Origin: Methanobrevibacter sp.
Lineage (GTDB): Archaea > Methanobacteriota > Methanobacteria > Methanobacteriales > Methanobacteriaceae
Length of the DNA: 6,425 bases
Assembly: GCA_031289975.1 (NCBI GenBank)
Contig: JAITOM010000121.1
Span: 1 to 6,425 of the forward strand
Reading direction: 5' to 3'
The stretch's first letter is position 1; each line of letters begins with the position of its first letter. This document shows positions 3,750 to 6,425 of the stretch, in pieces. A program made the position numbers and the translations under genes. The notes under the pieces were generated by a model. It did no database searches. It was not told the origin of the DNA and was given only the letters and a program-made list of their open reading frames with translations.

Positions 3750-6170
3750 CTATGAGATAATAGCTATTTTCTTAATTGGAGGAACATAATTTCTTAACAT
3801 TAAAGATAATGAAATAACTGTTAATGAACTTAATGCCATTGCTAAACCAGCGAATTCTGGTTTAAAAATTATTCCAAAATAGGGGTATAGTATTCCAGCA
3901 GCTATTGGAATTAATATTATATTGTATATGAATGCCCAAAATATATTTTCTTTTATTCTTCTAATTATTTTCTTAGAGATTTCAATAGCCACTATAACAT
4001 TTTCTAAATCTCCATCAATAATAACTATATCCCCACTTTCAGTGGCTATGTCTGTCCCTGTTCCAAGAGCTATTCCTATATTTGCACCTGTAATAGCTGG
4101 AGCATCATTAATACCATCACCAACAAAAAGAACATTATCCCCATTTTTTTGCATGGTCATTATTCTATCTAATTTTTCGTTTGGTAGGACTTCAGCTATT
4201 ACATTATCAATAGCTATTTTTTCACCCACCAATCTTGCTGAATTCTCATTATCTCCTGTTAGGATTGTTGTTTCTATTCCAATGGATTTTAATTTCTCTA
4301 TTGTTTTTTTAGAGTTTTCTTTGATTTTATCTGTTAAAGTTAAAATTCCTATTACTTCATCTTCAATAGCTACAAATATGGTTGTTTTCCCTTCATTAAT
4401 AAATTCTAAATATTTTTTCTCAAAATCAGAATTAATAACTATTTTTTGATTATCCATTAATGATTTATTACCAATGAATACCATTTGATTATTGACAATA
4501 GCTTTTAGACCTAATCCAGAACTATTTTTAAATGATCTTATATTTAGTAGAGCTATATTTTCTTTTTCAGCTATTTTATTAATTGATTTAGCTATTGGAT
4601 GGGTGGAATCTTTTTCAATTGAAGCAGCATATTGCAGTATCTCATATCTTTTTTCATTAGGATATACATCTTCAATCATTGGTGAACCTATGGTTATTGT
4701 TCCTGTTTTATCAAAAACAGCCATAGTCAAATCTTTAAAATTTTCTAAAACCCCTCCATTTTTAACCAATATTCCGTATTGTGATAATCTTCCAATTCCA
4801 ACTGTTACAGCTGTTGGTGTTGCTAATCCTAATGCACATGGACATGCTACAACTAAGATTGAAATTAATGTTGTGATTGAAAATAATAAACTTTCAGAGA
4901 ATATAACATACCAGATTATAAATGAGGAAATAGCTATTATTATTATGGTTGGAATAAAGTATTTCACAACTTTATTAGCTAAATTTGCTGATGGTGGTTT
5001 TAAACTACTTGCTTTTTCAGTCAATTCAATAACTTGAGATAGAACCGTGTCTTTTCCAACTTTAGTAGCTTTTATATATAATGTTCCATCTTGATTGATT
5101 GTTCCACCAAAAACCTCATTATTCAATGTTTTATTTTTAGGTATTGGTTCACCAGTAATCATTGACTGGTCAACATAGCTATTACCCAATATAACAATAC
5201 CATCCACTGGAATTTTCCCTCCAGGTTTAACAATTAATAAATCATTCACTTCTATATTTTCAATTAAAACTTCTTTTTCATTGTAAGTACCATACTCCTT
5301 AATTTTATAACCATTTTCATCCACTAATAGATTGGCTGTTTTTGCTTGTAAACCAATGAGTTTTCTTATTGCATTGTTTGTTCTTTTTTTTGCTTTCCCT
5401 TCAAGATATCTTCCAAGAAGTAAAAACGATGATAACATAATAGCTGTTTCATAAAACATAAAGCTTGAATCAAGCAAGATATTAAATGTTCCTAAAACAC
5501 TTGATATAAAAGCTACAAGTATTCCCATTGAATACATAACATCCATGTTTAATTGTTTATGAATAATTGATTTATAAGCTACTTTTAAAATAGGTTGTGA
5601 AACATAGAAAAAAGGGATAATAGCTATTATTAAATTTAAAAGATGATGAAATGGAAGATGAATATACATTAGTAACATTAATATTGCTGAAAAACTAAAA
5701 CCAACAATTATCCTATTTTTTTTATCATCTAAATCATTTACCTTTATATCAGTTTCTATAACTTCAAATCCTAAATCCTCAATTGTTTTTTTTATATCTT
5801 CAATGGATACAATTGATTTTAGATATAATATATCCGCCATTTCATTGGCTAAGTTTACATTCACTTGATAAATTCCATCTAAGTTAGACAATCTCTTTTC
5901 AATATTATTAGCACAAACTGCACAATGCATTTTAGCTATTTTAATCCTAAGCTCATCCTTTTTTATTTCAAAACCAATGGATTCAATAGCATTATTAATT
6001 GTTCTAAGATCAATTTTCTCTGGATCATAGCTAATTTGTGCAACATTTGAATTTAAATTCACATTTACATTACTTACACCATTAAGTTTATTTAATGTGT
6101 TTTCAATATTTAAAACACAATTAGCACAATGGATTCCATCTATTGAAACTTGAATATCTTTATAAGTCAT
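3750..6170 (-). CDS. copA: Copper-exporting P1B-type ATPase CopA
   Basis: This 806-residue membrane pump uses ATP to expel Cu(I) from the cytoplasm. Two N-terminal heavy-metal domains (about 4-68 and 75-138) carry CANC (15-18) and CAVC (83-86). Hydrophobic segments start near 154. The actuator loop has TGEP (339-342), the metal-channel helix has CPC (443-445), and the phosphorylation site is Asp487 in DKTGT. The nucleotide domain has HP (524-525) and GLG (552-554), followed by LTGD (637-640) and GDGINDAP (684-691). YN (749-750) and MxxSS (778-782) in the last two helices complete the Cu(I) signature of subgroup P1B-1. Length and order are typical, with no break. The start fits because the first metal domain begins at once. 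It stands alone, with no CopZ chaperone or regulator gene visible nearby. Silver is also likely to be carried, as is usual for the group. Confidence 0.95.
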   Translation of the reverse strand: MTYKDIQVSIDGIHCANCVLNIENTLNKLNGVSNVNVNLNSNVAQISYDPEKIDLRTINNAIESIGFEIKKDELRIKIAKMHCAVCANNIEKRLSNLDGIYQVNVNLANEMADILYLKSIVSIEDIKKTIEDLGFEVIETDIKVNDLDDKKNRIIVGFSFSAILMLLMYIHLPFHHLLNLIIAIIPFFYVSQPILKVAYKSIIHKQLNMDVMYSMGILVAFISSVLGTFNILLDSSFMFYETAIMLSSFLLLGRYLEGKAKKRTNNAIRKLIGLQAKTANLLVDENGYKIKEYGTYNEKEVLIENIEVNDLLIVKPGGKIPVDGIVILGNSYVDQSMITGEPIPKNKTLNNEVFGGTINQDGTLYIKATKVGKDTVLSQVIELTEKASSLKPPSANLANKVVKYFIPTIIIIAISSFIIWYVIFSESLLFSITTLISILVVACPCALGLATPTAVTVGIGRLSQYGILVKNGGVLENFKDLTMAVFDKTGTITIGSPMIEDVYPNEKRYEILQYAASIEKDSTHPIAKSINKIAEKENIALLNIRSFKNSSGLGLKAIVNNQMVFIGNKSLMDNQKIVINSDFEKKYLEFINEGKTTIFVAIEDEVIGILTLTDKIKENSKKTIEKLKSIGIETTILTGDNENSARLVGEKIAIDNVIAEVLPNEKLDRIMTMQKNGDNVLFVGDGINDAPAITGANIGIALGTGTDIATESGDIVIIDGDLENVIVAIEISKKIIRRIKENIFWAFIYNIILIPIAAGILYPYFGIIFKPEFAGLAMALSSLTVISLSLMLRNYVPPIKKIAIIS

Positions 6171-6200
6171 GTTCTCATATCATTGTTATTACTAATTCAT

Positions 6201-6217
6201 AATTTAAAAACTTTTTC
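6201..6217 (-). promoter_or_regulatory. Candidate BRE/TATA promoter of copA
   Basis: The minus strand reads GAAAAAG followed by TTTTTAAATT, a purine-rich BRE-like block joined to a TATA-like block, centred about 36-40 bases before ATG 6170. Initiation about 25 bases downstream would leave a leader of roughly 10 bases. The start is preceded only by a weak GAG-type SD (GATATGAGAAC). Other AT-rich boxes lie near 6250-6290, so the assignment is tentative. I saw no convincing copper-regulator palindrome. Confidence 0.4.
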
Positions 6218-6350
6218 ATGATCTTATTCTAATTATTTAAATTTTAATAAAAAATTATATTGTTTTGCATTTAATTTTTATATTTAATAATTATAGTGTA
6301 TGAAACAATGTTTGTAATTAATGAAGTTTTTAAAAATGAAGTATGATTAT

Positions 6351-6425
6351 TGAATTTTTAATTACAAAAATTATATTTATTATTTTTAAAAATAAATAAA
6401 TAAAAATTATTATTTAAAAAATTAA
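6351..6425. repeat. 75-bp direct repeat, right copy (cut by the window edge)
   Basis: This is the counterpart of 131-205, in the same orientation and with five differences over 75 bases. The sequence to its left (6341-6350) does not match the bases before 131, so 6351 is close to the true left border, whereas the right border lies outside the window. It sits about 180 bases upstream of the copA start. Confidence 0.7.

Noticed and set aside
3922..5037. Two long plus-strand frames (3922-4449 and 4492-5037)
   Set aside because: Both lie opposite the intact copA gene, whose motifs run through the whole interval; they are antisense shadows.
3750..6000. Frequent AATAGCTATT-like words across copA
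   Set aside because: They occur where the protein has Ile-Ala or Ala-Ile pairs and reflect codon choice, not a separate repeat.
6309..6347. Twelve-codon plus-strand frame beginning ATGTTTGTA
   Set aside because: Too short to support and without a ribosome binding site; expected by chance in this composition.

Overview
The window is a very AT-rich, low-complexity stretch with three clear protein genes, all on the minus strand. The genome type fits a host-associated methanogenic archaeon of the Methanobacteriales (Methanobrevibacter or Methanosphaera-like). Reasons are the long TTTTTAAAAATAAA-type intergenic DNA, an ATA/AGA-rich codon style, SD-like GTGAT and GGAG leaders, and TATA-like boxes rather than bacterial -35/-10 pairs. 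This assignment is inference; a low-GC bacterium is not strictly excluded.

Layout. Positions 1-797 hold no gene but are rich in repeats. They contain a 34-bp tandem hairpin repeat running in from the left edge (1-76), a 16-bp palindrome (85-100), one copy of a 75-bp direct repeat (131-205), and a 351-bp foldback structure (324-674) with about 85 bp of paired arms between two copies of ACCACTATA. Positions 798-3008 carry a tight two-gene operon read right to left: a YafJ/EgtC-type class II glutamine amidotransferase domain protein (2199-3008), then a GCS2-type glutamate-cysteine-ligase-like carboxylate-amine ligase (798-2183). Positions 3009-3749 are noncoding, with a promoter region, small repeats and two diverged copies of an insertion-sequence-end-like segment. 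Positions 3750-6170 encode a two-HMA copper-exporting P1B-type ATPase (CopA). Positions 6171-6425 are its upstream region and end in the second copy of the 75-bp repeat.

Function. The ligase and amidotransferase almost certainly act on one pathway, since only 15 bp separate the two genes. The pairing resembles the EgtA/EgtC pair of ergothioneine synthesis, in which a gamma-glutamyl group is added and later removed. No EgtB, EgtD or EgtE is visible here, and methanogens are not generally known for glutathione. A different gamma-glutamyl add-and-remove route, or a glutamine-fed amidation, is therefore possible. This is the best candidate for an undescribed system in the window. CopA is a separate transcription unit exporting Cu(I); a link with a thiol made by the neighbouring ligase would be speculative.

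The ligase and amidotransferase starts were moved inward to ATG 2183 and ATG 3008. The longer GTG/TTG alternatives overlap or abut the ribosome binding sites, and the inner start of the amidotransferase places its catalytic cysteine at residue 2.
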